A stretch of 64,000 nucleotides of DNA, taken from contig JAZHRN010000139.1 of the NCBI GenBank assembly GCA_036435485.1, forward strand, positions 4,464,001 through 4,528,000, given 5' to 3'. A program made the position numbers and the translations under genes. The DNA comes from Saposhnikovia divaricata. Taxonomy: Eukaryota; Streptophyta; Magnoliopsida; Apiales; Apiaceae. The stretch's first letter is position 1. The number at the start of each line of letters is the position of its first letter. The notes beneath the pieces are model-generated. The model made no database searches. It was not told where the DNA came from and saw only the letters and a list, made by a program, of their open reading frames with translations. Positions 1-12,177 of this stretch are shown piece after piece.

Positions 1-169
1 AGGATTATCCGAAAACCGAGTTTCAGTCATTTCAGCCCCGATTCAGGTCCGAATGGCACCAAATAAAATTTCATTGAATTCCAATAACCCATAGGAACAA
101 AATATGTAAAAATATCCACAAAATTGTCCGACTTGATTTTTAACAATATCCCGTGTACTAATCCCTTTG
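1..169 (+). repeat. Representative family A monomer
   Basis: Reference copy for family A. Offsets 1-10 read AGGATTATCC. A CAGTCATTTCAGCCCCGATT block follows the shared CCGAAAACCGAG. Then come GGTCCGAATGGCACC and AAATTTCATTG, the EcoRI site at 76-81, and the 3' half with TCCACAAAATTGTCCGACTTG-like sequence ending CTAATCCCTTTG. It contains 6 CpG (about 5 expected from its base composition). A subtypes differ mainly at GAATGG, GACTGG, GACTCG or GACTAG (offsets 51-56), at TTCATTG, TTCGTTG, TTCTTTG or TTGTGTTG (offsets about 70-76), and at CCACAAAATT, CCAGAAAATG or CCATAAAATG (offsets about 116-125). These sites are the markers used below to trace copies. Confidence 0.95.
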
Positions 170-338
170 AGAAGTTTCCGAAAACCGAGTTTCGATCATA
201 TTAGCTCCGATTCCGGTCCGAACTTCGTTAAATAAAATTGCGTTGAATTCCAATAACCCATAGGAACAAAATATGTAAAAATATCCATAAAATGGTCCGA
301 CTCGATTTTTAACAATATCCCGTGTACTAACCCCTTTG
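170..338 (+). repeat. Representative family B monomer
   Basis: Reference copy for family B. It starts AGAAGTTTCC. The block after CCGAAAACCGAG reads TTTCGATCATATTAGCTCCG (more often ATATCAG elsewhere), followed by TTCCGGTCCGAACTTCG, then AAATTGCGTTG and the shared EcoRI region. The 3' half reads CCATAAAATGGTCCGACTCG and ends CTAACCCCTTTG. B differs from A mostly in the first half; the second halves are close. It has 11 CpG in 169 bp, against about 5.5 expected from 37 C and 25 G. Main B subtypes are AACTTCG with GCGTTG, AACTCCG with GTGTTG, CCAATACCGG, GATTACGG and GATTTCGG. Confidence 0.95.
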
Positions 339-1015
339 AGGATTATCCGAAAACCGAGTTTCAGTCATTTCAGCCCCGATTCAGGTCCGACTGGCACCAA
401 ATAAAATTTCGTTGAATTCCAATAACCCATAGGAACAAAATATGTAAAAATATCCACAAAATGGTCCGACTTGATTTTTAACAATATCCCGTGTACTAAC
501 CCCTTTGAGAAGTTTCCGAAAACCGAGTTTCGATCATATCAGCTCCAATTCCGGTCCGAACTCCGTTAAATAAAATTGTGTTGAATTCCAATAACCCATA
601 GGAACAAAATATGTAAAAATATCCATAAAATGGTCCGACCCGATTTTTAACAATATCCCGTGTACTAACCCCTTTGAGGATTATCCGAAAACCGAGTTTC
701 AGTCATTTCAGCCCCCGATTCAGGTCCGAATGGCACCAAATAAAATTTCATTGAATTCCAATAACCCATAGGAACAAAATATGTAAAAATATCCACAAAA
801 TTGTCCAATTTGATTTTTAAAAATATCCCGTGTACTAACCCCTTTGAGAAGTTTCCGAAAACCGAGTTTCGATCATATCAGCTCCGATTCCGGTCCGAAC
901 TCCGTTAAATAAAATTGTGTTGAATTCCAATAACCCATAGGAACAAAATATGTAAAAATATCCATAAAATGGTCCGACTCGATTTTTAACAATATCCCGT
1001 GTACTAACCCCTTTC

Positions 1016-2707
1016 AGGATTATCCGAAAACCGAGTTTCAGTCATTTCAGCCCCGATTCAGGTCCGAATGGCACCAAATAAAATTTCATTGAATTCCAAT
1101 AACCCATAGGAACAAAATTTGTAAAAATATCCACAAAATTGTCCGACTTGATTTTTAACAATATCCCGTGTACTAATCCCTTTGAGAAGTTTCCGAAAAC
1201 CGAGTTTCGATCATATTAGCTCCGATTCCGGTCCGAACTTCGTTAAATAAAATTGCGTTGAATTCCAATAACCCATAGGAACAAAATATGTAAAAATATC
1301 CATAAAATGGTCCGACTCGATTTTTAACAATATCCCGTGTACTAACCCCTTTGAGGATTATCCGAAAACCGAGTTTCAGTCATTTCAGCCCCGATTCAGG
1401 TCCGACTGGCACCAAATAAAATTTCGTTGAATTCCAATAACCCATAGGAATAAAATATGTAAAAATATCCACAAAATGGTCCAACTTGATTTTTAACAAT
1501 ATCCCGTGTACTAACCCCTTTGAGAAGTTTCCGAAAACCGAGTTTCGATCATATCAGCTCCGATTCCGGTCCGAACTCCGTTAAATAAAATTGTGTTGAA
1601 TTCCAATAACCCATAGGAACAAAATATGTAAAAATATCCATAAAATGGTCCGACTCGATTTTTAACAATATCCCGTGTACTAACCCCTTTGAGGATTATC
1701 CGAAAACCGAGTTTCAGTCATTTCAGCCCCCGATTCAGGTCCGAATGGCACCAAATAAAATTTCATTGAATTCAAATAACCCATAGGAACAAAATATGTA
1801 AAAATATCCACAAAATGGTCCGACTTTATTTTTAACAATATCCCGTGTACTAACCCCTTTGAGAAGTTTCCGAAAACCGAGTTTCGATCATATCAGCTCC
1901 GATTCCGGTCCGAACTCCGTTAAATAAAATTGTGTTGAATTCCAATAACCCATAGGAACAAAATATGTAAAAATATCCATAAAATGGTCCGACTCGATTT
2001 TTAACAATATCCCGTGTACTAACCCCTTTGAGGATTATCCGAAAACCGAGTTTCAGTCATTTCAGCCCCCGATTCAGGTCCGAATGGCACCAAATAAAAT
2101 TTCATTGAATTCAAATAACCCATAGGAACAAAATATGTAAAAATATCCACAAAATGGTCCGACTTTATTTTTAACAATATCCCGTGTACTAACCCCTTTG
2201 AGAAGTTTCCGAAAACCGAGTTTCGACCATATCAGCTTCGATTCCGGTCCGAACTCCGTTAAATAAAATTGTGTTGAATTCCAATAACCCATAGGAACAA
2301 AATATGTAAAAATATCCATAAAATGGTTCGACTCGATTTTTAACAATATCCCGTGTACTAACCCCTTTGAGGATTATCCGAAAACCGAGTTTCAGTCATT
2401 TCAGCCCCGATTCAGGCCCGAATGGCACCAAATAAAATTTCATTGAATTCCAATAACCCATAGGAACAAAATATGTAAAAAAATCCAGAAAATGGTCCGA
2501 CTTGATTTTTAAAAATATCCCGTGTACTAACCCCTTTGAGAAGTTTCCGAAAACCGAGTTTCGATCATATCAGCTCCGATTCCGGTCCGAACTCCGTTAA
2601 ATAAAATTGTGTTGAATTCCAATAACCCATAGGAACAAAATATGTAAAAATATCCATAAAATGGTCTGACTCGATTTTTAACAATATCCCGTGTACTAAC
2701 CCCTTTC
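1016..2707 (+). repeat. Region I HOR type b, 10-mer, copy 1
   Basis: Ten monomers (1692 bp, 170-bp monomers at 1692 and 2031) between two CTTTCAGG junctions. Markers are GTCCAACTTG near 1480, two monomers with TTCAAATAA and GACTTTATT, CGACCATATCAG at about 2224, GGTTCGACTCG near 2326, CAGGCCCGAATGG near 2413, and GGTCTGACTCG near 2664. The same order recurs at 9133-10824. Confidence 0.88.
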
Positions 2708-3721
2708 AGGATTATCCGAAAACCGAGTTTCAGTCATTTCAGCCCCGATTCAGGTCCGAATGGCCCCAAATAAAATTTCATTGAATTCCAATAACCCATA
2801 GGAACAAAATATGTAAAAATATCCACAAAATTGTCCGACTTGATTTTTAACAATATCCCGTGTACTAATCCCTTTGAGAAGTTTCCGAAAACCGAGTTTC
2901 GATCATATTAGCTCCGATTCCGGTCCGAACTTCGTTAAATAAAATTGCGTTGAATTCCAATAACCCATAGGAACAAAATATGTAAAAATATCCATAAAAT
3001 GGTCCGACTCGATTTTTAACAATATCCCGTGTACTAACCCCTTTGAGGATTATCCGAAAACCAAGTTTCAGTCATTTCAGCCCCGATTCAGGTCCGACTG
3101 GCACCAAATAAAATTTCGTTGAATTCCAATAACCCATAGGAACAAAATATGTAAAAATATCCACAAAATGGTCCGACTTGATTTTTAACAATATCCCGTG
3201 TACTAACCCCTTTGAGAAGTTTCCGAAAACCGAGTTTCGATCATATTAGCTCCGATTCCGGTCCGAACTTCGTTAAATAAAATTGCGTTGAATTCCAATA
3301 ACCCATAGGAACAAAATATGTAAAAATATCCATAAAATGGTCCGACTCGATTTTTAACAATATCCCGTGTACTAACCCCTTTGAGGATTATCCGAAAACC
3401 AAGTTTCAGTCATTTCAGCCCCGATTCAGGTCCGACTGGCACCAAATAAAATTTCGTTGAATTCCAATAACCCATAGGAACAAAATATGTAAAAATATCC
3501 ACAAAATTGTCCGACTTGATTTTTAAAAATATCCCGTGTACTAACCCCTTTGAGAAGTTTCCGAAAACCGAGTTTCGATCATATCAGCTCCGATTCCGGA
3601 CCGAACTCCGTTAAATAAAATTGTGTTGAATTCCAATAACCCATAGGAAAAAAATATGTAAAAATATCCATAAAATGGTCCGACTCGATTTTTAACAATA
3701 TCCCGTGTACTAACCCCTTTC
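2708..3721 (+). repeat. Region I HOR type c, 6-mer, copy 1
   Basis: Six monomers (1014 bp). Two consecutive A monomers carry CCAAG in place of CCGAG, each preceded by a B with ATATTAGC. The last B has AGGAAAAAAATATG, a C-to-A change. The same markers recur in 5075-6088, at a distance of 2367 bp. A private GGCCCCAAA occurs near 2762. Confidence 0.88.
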
Positions 3722-5074
3722 AGGATTATCCGAAAACCGAGTTTCAGTCATTTCAGCCCCGATTCAGGTCCGAATGGCACCAAATAAAATTTCATTGAAT
3801 TCCAATAACCCATAGGAACAAAATATGTAAAAATATCCACAAAATTGTCCGACTTGATTTTTAACAATATCCCGTGTACTAATCCCTTTGAGAAGTTTCC
3901 GAAAACCGAGTTTCGATCATATTAGCTCCGATTCCGGTCCGAACTTCGTTAAATATAATTGCGTTGAATTCCAATAACCCATAGGAACAAAATATGTAAA
4001 AATATCCATAAAATGGTCCGACTCGATTTTTAACAATATCCCGTGTACTAACCCCTTTGAGGATTATCCGAAAACCGAGTTTCAGTCATTTCAGCCCCGA
4101 TTCAGGTCCGACTGGCACCAAATAAAATTTCGTTGAATTCCAATAACCCATAGGAACAAAATATGTAAAAATATCCACAAAATGGTCCGACTTGATTTTT
4201 AACAATATCCCGTGTACTAACCCCTTTGAGAAGTTTCCGAAAACCGAGTTTCGATCATATCAGCTCCGATTCCGGTCCGAACTCCGTTAAATAAAATTGT
4301 GTTGAATTCCAATAACCCATAGGAACAAAATATGTAAAAATATCCATAAAATGGTCCGACTCGATTTTTAACAATATCCCGTGTACTAACCCCTTTGAGG
4401 ATTATCCGAAAACCGAGTTTCAGTCATTTCAGCCCCCGATTCAGGTCCGAATGGCACCAAATAAAATTTCATTGAATTCAAATAACCCATAGGAACAAAA
4501 TATGTAAAAATATCCACAAAATGGTCCGACTTTATTTTTAACAATATCCCGTGTACTAACCCCTTTGAGAAGTTTCCGAAAACCGAGTTTCGACCATATC
4601 AGCTCCGATTCCGGTCCGAACTCCGTTAAATAAAATTGTGTTGAATTCCAATAACCCATAGGAACAAAATATGTAAAAATATCCATAAAATGGTTCGACT
4701 CGATTTTTAACAATATCCCGTGTACTAACCCCTTTGAGGATTATCCGAAAACCGAGTTTCAGTCATTTCAGCCCCGATTCAGGCCCGAATGGCACCAAAT
4801 AAAATTTCATTGAATTCCAATAACCCATAGGAACAAAATATGTAAAAAAATCCAGAAAATGGTCCGACTTGATTTTTAAAAATATCCCGTGTACTAACCC
4901 CTTTGAGAAGTTTCCGAAAACCGAGTTTCGATCATATCAGCTCCGATTCCGGTCCGAACTCCGTTAAATAAAATTGTGTTGAATTCCAATAACCCATAGG
5001 AACAAAATATGTAAAAATATCCATAAAATGGTCTGACTCGATTTTTAACAATATCCCGTGTACTAACCCCTTTC
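3722..5074 (+). repeat. Region I HOR type d, 8-mer, copy 1
   Basis: Eight monomers (1353 bp). Its last four monomers (from 4398) repeat the end of HOR b: 170-bp A with TTCAAATAA, B with CGACCATATCAG and GGTTCG, A with CAGGCCCG, B with GGTCTG. It looks like HOR b with one A-B dimer removed. Recurs at 10825-12177. Confidence 0.87.
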
Positions 5075-6088
5075 AGGATTATCCGAAAACCGAGTTTCAG
5101 TCATTTCAGCCCCGATTCAGGTCCGAATGGCACCAAATAAAATTTCATTGAATTCCAATAACCCATAGGAACAAAATATGTAAAAATATCCACAAAATTG
5201 TCCGACTTGATTTTTAACAATATCCCGTGTACTAATCCCTTTGAGAAGTTTCCGAAAACCGAGTTTCGATCATATTAGCTCCGATTCCGGTCCGAACTTC
5301 GTTAAATAAAATTGCGTTGAATTCCAATAACCCATAGGAACAAAATATGTAAAAATATCCATAAAATGGTCCGACTCGATTTTTAACAATATCCCGTGTA
5401 CTAACCCCTTTGAGGATTATCCGAAAACCAAGTTTCAGTCATTTCAGCCCCGATTCAGGTCCGACTGGCACCAAATAAAATTTCGTTGAATTCCAATAAC
5501 CCATAGGAACAAAATATGTAAAAATATCCACAAAATGGTCCGACTTGATTTTTAACAATATCCCGTGTACTAACCCCTTTGAGAAGTTTCCGAAAACCGA
5601 GTTTCGATCATATTAGCTCCGATTCCGGTCCGAACTTCGTTAAATAAAATTGCGTTGAATTCCAATAACCCATAGGAACAAAATATGTAAAAATATCCAT
5701 AAAATGGTCCGACTCGATTTTTAACAATATCCCGTGTACTAACCCCTTTGAGGATTATCCGAAAACCAAGTTTCAGTCATTTCAGCCCCGATTCAGGTCC
5801 GACTGGCACCAAATAAAATTTCGTTGAATTCCAATAACCCATAGGAACAAAATATGTAAAAATATCCACAAAATTGTCCGACTTGATTTTTAAAAATATC
5901 CCGTGTACTAACCCCTTTGAGAAGTTTCCGAAAACCGAGTTTCGATCATATCAGCTCCGATTCCGGTCCGAACTCCGTTAAATAAAATTGTGTTGAATTC
6001 CAATAACCCATAGGAAAAAAATATGTAAAAATATCAATAAAATGGTCCGACTCGATTTTTAACAATATCCCGTGTACTAACCCCTTTC
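5075..6088 (+). repeat. Region I HOR type c, 6-mer, copy 2
   Basis: Six monomers (1014 bp) with the same CCAAG and AGGAAAAAAATATG markers as 2708-3721. It adds a private ATCAATAAAATGG near 6034. Together with the preceding four monomers it forms a 14-monomer tandem duplication: about 2031-3721 matches 4398-6088 at a period of 2367 bp. Confidence 0.88.
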
Positions 6089-7441
6089 AGGATTATCCGA
6101 AAACCGAGTTTCAGTCATTTCAGCCCCGATTCAGGTCCGAATGGCACCAAATAAAATTTCATTGAATTCCAATAACCCATAGGAACAAAATATGTAAAAA
6201 TATCCACAAAATTGTCCGACTTGATTTTTAACAATATCCCGTGTACTAATCCCTTTGAGAAGTTTCCGAAAACCGAGTTTCGATCATATTAGCTCCGATT
6301 CCGGTCCGAACTTCGTTAAATAAAATTGCGTTGAATTCCAATAACCCATAGGAACAAAATATGTAAAAATATCCATAAAATGGTCCGACTCGATTTTTAA
6401 CAATATCCCGTGTACTAACCCCTTTGAGGATTATCCGAAAACCGAGTTTCAGTCATTTCAGCCCCGATTCAGGTCCGACTGGCACCAAATAAAATTTCGT
6501 TGAATTCCAATAACCCATAGGAACAAAATATGTAAAAATATCCACAAAATGGTCCGACTTGATTTTTAACAATATCCCGTGTACTAACCCCTTTGAGAAG
6601 TTTCCGAAAACCGAGTTTCGATCATATCAGCTCCGATTCCGGTCCGAACTCCGTTAAATAAAATTGTGTTGAATTCCAATAACCCATAGGAACAAAATAT
6701 GTAAAAATATCCATAAAATGGTCCGACTCGATTTTTAACAATATCCCGTGTACTAACCCCTTTGAGGATTATCCGAAAACCGAGTTTCAGTCATTTCAGC
6801 CCCCGATTCAGGTCCGAATGGCACCAAATAAAATTTCATTGAATTCCAATAACCCATAGGAACAAAATATGTAAAAATATCCACAAAATGGTCCGACTTT
6901 ATTTTTAACAATATCCCGTGTACTAACCCCTTTGAGAAGTTTCCGAAAACCGAGTTTCGATCATATCAGCTCCGATTCCGGTCCGAACTCCGTTAAATAA
7001 AATTGTGTTGAATTCCAATAACCCATAGGAACAAAATATGGAAAAATATCCATAAAATGGTCCGACTCGATTTTTAACAATATCCCGTGTACTAACCCCT
7101 TTGAGGATTATCCGAAAACCGAGTTTCAGTCATTTTAGCCCCGATTCAGGTCCGAATGGCACCAAATAAAATTTCATTGAATTCCAATAACCCATAGGAA
7201 CAAAATATGTAAAAATATCCACAAAATTGTCCGACTTGATTTTTAAAAATATCCCGTGTACTAACCCCTTTGAGAAGTTTCCGAAAACCGAGTTTCGATC
7301 ATATCAGCTCCGATTCCGGTCCGAACTCCGTTAAATAAAATTGTGTTGAATTCCAATAAACCATAGGAACAAAATATGTAAAAATATCCATAAAATGGTC
7401 CGACTCGATTTTTAACAATATCCCGTGTACTAACCCCTTTC
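6089..7441 (+). repeat. Region I HOR type e, 8-mer
   Basis: Eight monomers (1353 bp). It has one 170-bp A at 6765 with TTCCAATAA plus GACTTTATT, which is intermediate between other 170-bp copies. Private changes include ATATGGAAAAAT near 7037 and AATAAACCATAG near 7356. The A monomer at 7104 has CATTTTAGCCCC. Confidence 0.85.
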
Positions 7442-8456
7442 AGGATTATCCGAAAACCGAGTTTCAGTCATTTCAGCCCCGATTCAGGTCCGAATGGCAC
7501 CAAATAAAATTTCATTGAATTCCAATAACCCATAGGAACAAAATATGTAAAAATATCCACAAAATTGTCCGACTTGATTTTTAACAATATCCCGTGTACT
7601 AATCCCTTTGAGAAGTTTCCGAAAACCGAGTTTCGATCATATTATCTCCGATTCCGGTCCGAACTTCGTTAAATAAAATTGCGTTGAATTCCAATAACCC
7701 ATAGGAACAAAATATGTAAAAATATCCATAAAATGGTCCGACTCGATTTTTAACAATATCCCGTGTACTAACCCCTTTGAGGATTATCCGAAAACCGAGT
7801 TTCAGTCATTTCAGCCCCGATTCAGGTCCGACTGGCACCAAATAAAATTTCGTTGAATTCCAATAACCCATAGGAACAAAATATGTAAAAATATCCACAA
7901 AATGGTCCGACTTGATTTTTAACAATATCCCGTGTACTAACCCCTTTGAGAAGTTTCCGAAAACCGAGTTTCGATCATATCAGCTCCAATTCCGGTCCGA
8001 ACTCCGTTAAATAAAATTGTGTTGAATTCCAATAACCCATAGGAACAAAATATGTAAAAATATCCATAAAATGGTCCGACCCGATTTTTAACAATATCCC
8101 GTGTACTAACCCCTTTGAGGATTATCCGAAAACCGAGTTTCAGTCATTTCAGCCCCCGATTCAGGTCCGAATGGCACCAAATAAAATTTCATTGAATTCC
8201 AATAACCCATAGGAACAAAATATGTAAAAATATCCACAAAATTGTCCAATTTGATTTTTAAAAATATCCCGTGTACTAACCCCTTTGAGAAGTTTCCGAA
8301 AACCGAGTTTCGATCATATCAGCTCCGATTCCGGTCCGAACTCCGTTAAATAAAATTGTGTTGAATTCCAATAACCCATAGGAACAAAATATGTAAAAAT
8401 ATCCATAAAATGGTCCGACTCGATTTTTAACAATATCCCGTGTACTAACCCCTTTC
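7442..8456 (+). repeat. Region I HOR type a, 6-mer, copy 2
   Basis: Six monomers (1015 bp, 170-bp monomer at 8118). It shares GCTCCAATTCC, GACCCG and GTCCAATTTG with 1-1015 at a distance of 7441 bp. Four HORs of other types lie between the two copies after HOR b, so this is a dispersed recurrence and not a simple tandem pair. A private ATTATCTCC occurs near 7632. Confidence 0.88.
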
Positions 8457-9132
8457 AGGATTATCCGAAAACCGAGTTTCAGTCATTTCAGCCCCGATTC
8501 AGGTCCGAATGGCACCAAATAAAATTTCATTGAATTCCAATAACCCATAGGAACAAAATATGTAAAAATATCCACAAAATTGTCCGACTTGATTTTTAAC
8601 AATATCCCGTGTACTAATCCCTTTGAGAAGTTTCCGAAAACCGAGTTTCGATCATATTAGCTCCGATTCCGGTCCGAACTTCGTTAAATAAAATTGCGTT
8701 GAATTCCAATAACCCATAGGAACAAAATATGTAAAAATATCCATAAAATGGTCCGACTCGATTTTTAACAATATCCCGTGTACTAACCCCTTTGAGGATT
8801 ATCCGAAAACCGAGTTTCAGTCATTTCAGCCCCGATTCAGGTCCGACTGGCACCAAATAAAATTTCGTTGAATTCCAATAACCCATAGGAACAAAATATG
8901 TAAAAATATCCACAAAATGGTCCAACTTGATTTTTAACAATATCCCGTGTACTAACCCCTTTGAGAAGTTTCCGAAAACCGAGTTTCGATCATATCAGCT
9001 CCGATTCCGGTCCGAACTCCGTTAAATAAAATTGTGTTGAATTCCAATAACCCATAGGAACAAAATATGTAAAAATATCCATAAAATGGTCCGACTCGAT
9101 TTTTAACAATATCCCGTGTACTAACCCCTTTC
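8457..9132 (+). repeat. Region I HOR type f, 4-mer (shortest)
   Basis: Four monomers (676 bp), the shortest HOR in region I, flanked by CTTTCAGG on both sides. Its third monomer has GTCCAACTTG, as in HOR b. It fits a deletion derivative of a longer HOR that lost whole A-B dimers. Confidence 0.87.
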
Positions 9133-10824
9133 AGGATTATCCGAAAACCGAGTTTCAGTCATTTCAGCCCCGATTCAGGTCCGAATGGCACCAAATAAAA
9201 TTTCATTGAATTCCAATAACCCATAGGAACAAAATATGTAAAAATATCCACAAAATTGTCCGACTTGATTTTTAACAATATCCCGTGTACTAATCCCTTT
9301 GAGAAGTTTCCGAAAACCGAGTTTCGATCATATTAGCTCCGATTTCGGTCCGAACTTCGTTAAATAAAATTGCGTTGAATTCCAATAACCCATAGGAACA
9401 AAATATGTAAAAATATCCATAAAATGGTCCGACTCGATTTTTAACAATATCCCGTGTACTAACCCCTTTGAGGATTATCCGAAAACCGAGTTTCAGTCAT
9501 TTCAGCCCCGATTCAGGTCCGACTGGCACCAAATAAAATTTCGTTGAATTCCAATAACCCATAGGAACAAAATATGTAAAAATATCCACAAAATGGTCCA
9601 ACTTGATTTTTAACAATATCCCGTGTACTAACCCCTTTGAGAAGTTTCCGAAAACCGAGTTTCGATCATATCAGCTCCGATTCCGGTCCGAACTCCGTTA
9701 AATAAAATTGTGTTGAATTCCAATAACCCATAGGAACAAAATATGTAAAAATATCCATAAAATGGTCCGACTCGATTTTTAACAATATCCCGTGTACTAA
9801 CCCCTTTGAGGATTATCCGAAAACCGAGTTTCAGTCATTTCAGCCCCCGATTCAGGTCCGAATGGCACCAAATAAAATTTCATTTAATTCAAATAACCCA
9901 TAGGAACAAAATATGTAAAAATATCCACAAAATGGTCCGACTTTATTTTTAACAATATCCCGTGTACTAACCCCTTTGAGAAGTTTCCGAAAACCGAGTT
10001 TCGATCATATCAGCTCCGATTCCGGTCCGAACTCCGTTAAATAAAATTGTGTTGAATTCCAATAACCCATAGGAACAAAATATGTAAAAATATCCATAAA
10101 ATGGTCCGACTCGATTTTTAACAATATCCCGTGTACTAACCCCTTTGAGGATTATCCGAAAACCGAGTTTCAGTCATTTCAGCCCCCGATTCAGGTCCGA
10201 ATGGCACCAAATAAAATTTCATTGAATTCAAATAACCCATAGGAACAAAATATGTAAAAATATCCACAAAATGGTCCGACTTTATTTTTAACAATATCCC
10301 GTGTACTAACCCCTTTGAGAAGTTTCCGAAAACCGAGTTTCGACCATATCAGCTCCGATTCCGGTCCGAACTCCGTTAAATAAAATTGTGTTGAATTCCA
10401 ATAACCCATAGGAACAAAATATGTAAAAATATCCATAAAATGGTTCGACTCGATTTTTAACAATATCCCGTGTACTAACCCCTTTGAGGATTATCCGAAA
10501 ACCGAGTTTCAGTCATTTCAGCCCCGATTCAGGCCCGAATGGCACCAAATAAAATTTCATTGAATTCCAATAACCCATAGGAATAAAATATGTAAAAAAA
10601 TCCAGAAAATGGTCCGACTTGATTTTTAAAAATATCCCGTGTACTAACCCCTTTGAGAAGTTTCCGAAAACCGAGTTTCGATCATATCAGCTCCGATTCC
10701 GGTCCGAACTCCGTTAAATAAAATTGTGTTGAATTCCAATAACCCAAAGGAACAAAATATGTAAAAATATCCATAAAATGGTCTGACTCGATTTTTAACA
10801 ATATCCCGTGTACTAACCCCTTTC
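9133..10824 (+). repeat. Region I HOR type b, 10-mer, copy 2
   Basis: Ten monomers (1692 bp) in the order seen at 1016-2707, at a distance of 8117 bp. It has private changes: GATTTCGG near 9342, CATTTAATTC near 9882 (EcoRI site lost), GAATAAAATATG near 10581, and CCCAAAGG near 10743. Confidence 0.88.
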
Positions 10825-12177
10825 AGGATTATCCGAAAACCGAGTTTCAGTCATTTCAGCCCCGATTCAGGTCCGAATGGCACCAAATAAAATTTCATTG
10901 AATTCCAATAACCCATAGGAACAAAATATGTAAAAATATCCACAAAATTGTCCGACTTGATTTTTAACAATATCCCGTGTACTAATCCCTTTGAGAAGTT
11001 TCCGAAAACCGAGTTTCGATCATATTAGCTCCGATTCCGGTCCGAACTTCGTTAAATAAAATTGCGTTGAATTCCAATAACCCATAGGAACAAAATATGT
11101 AAAAATATCCATAAAATGGTCCGACTCGATTTTTAACAATATCCCGTGTACTAACCCCTTTGAGGATTATCCGAAAACCAAGTTTCAGTCATTTCAGCCC
11201 CGATTCAGGTCCGACTGGCACCAAATAAAATTTCGTTGAATTCCAATAACCCATAGGAACAAAATATGTAAAAATATCCACAAAATGGTCCAACTTGATT
11301 TTTAACAATATCCCGTGTACTAACCCCTTTGAGAAGTTTCCGAAAACCGAGTTTCGATCATATCAGCTCCGATTCCGGTCCGAACTCCGTTAAATAAAAT
11401 TGTGTTGAATTCCAATAACCCATAGGAACAAAATATGTAAAAATATCCATAAAATGGTCCGACTCGATTTTTAACAATATCCCGTGTACTAACCCCTTTG
11501 AGGATTATCCGAAAACCGAGTTTCAGTCATTTCAGCCCCCGATTCAGGTCCGAATGGCACCAAATAAAATTTCATTGAATTCAAATAACCCATAGGAACA
11601 AAATATGTAAAAATATCCACAAAATGGTCCGACTTTATTTTTAACAATATCCCGTGTACTAACCCCTTTGAGAAGTTTCCGAAAACCGAGTTTCGACCAT
11701 ATCAGCTCCGATTCCGGTCCGAACTCCGTTAAATAAAATTGTGTTGAATTCCAATAACCCATAGGAACAAAATATGTAAAAATATCCATAAAATGGTTCG
11801 ACTCGATTTTTAACAATATCCCGTGTACTAACCCCTTTGAGGATTATCCGAAAACCGAGTTTCAGTCATTTCAGCCCCGATTCAGGCCCGAATGGCACCA
11901 AATAAAATTTCATTGAATTCCAATAACCCATAGGAACAAAATATGTAAAAAAATCCAGAAAATGGTCCGACTTGATTTTTAAAAATATCCCGTGTACTAA
12001 CCCCTTTGAGAAGTTTCCGAAAACCGAGTTTCGATCATATCAGCTCCGATTCCGGTCCGAACTCCGTTAAATAAAATTGTGTTGAATTCCAATAACCCAT
12101 AGGAACAAAATATGTAAAAATATCCATAAAATGGTCTGACTCGATTTTTAACAATATCCCGTGTACTAACCCCTTTC
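10825..12177 (+). repeat. Region I HOR type d, 8-mer, copy 2
   Basis: Eight monomers (1353 bp) matching 3722-5074 in order and markers at a distance of 7103 bp. The third monomer carries CCAAG and GTCCAACTTG, unlike copy 1. It therefore looks like a mixture of types b, c and d. Confidence 0.86.

Larger units (their letters stand above)
1..1015 (+). repeat. Region I HOR type a, 6-mer, copy 1
   Basis: Six monomers (A-B-A-B-A-B, 1015 bp, one 170-bp monomer at 677). Private markers are GCTCCAATTCC near 541, GACCCG near 637 and GTCCAATTTG near 804. The same set recurs in 7442-8456. The start coincides with the window edge, so the true left boundary is assumed from the type-a copy downstream. Confidence 0.85.

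Noticed and set aside
62..67. AATAAA in each monomer as a polyadenylation signal
   Set aside because: It is part of an AT-rich stretch repeated every 169 bp with no associated gene. It could end stray satellite transcripts, but nothing here shows that.
97..116. TATA-like AATATGTAAAAATAT as a promoter
   Set aside because: It occurs in nearly every monomer with no gene downstream; base composition explains it.
47..131. GTCCGA at offsets 47 and 126 of the monomer as evidence of an ancestral half-length repeat
   Set aside because: Similarity beyond the hexamer is weak and the 79-base spacing is not half of 169. A formal self-alignment of the consensus would be needed.
324..338. CCCGTGTACTAACCCC as a CENP-B box
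   Set aside because: It has the CCCGnnT half but not the CGAA half of the motif, so the match is too poor.
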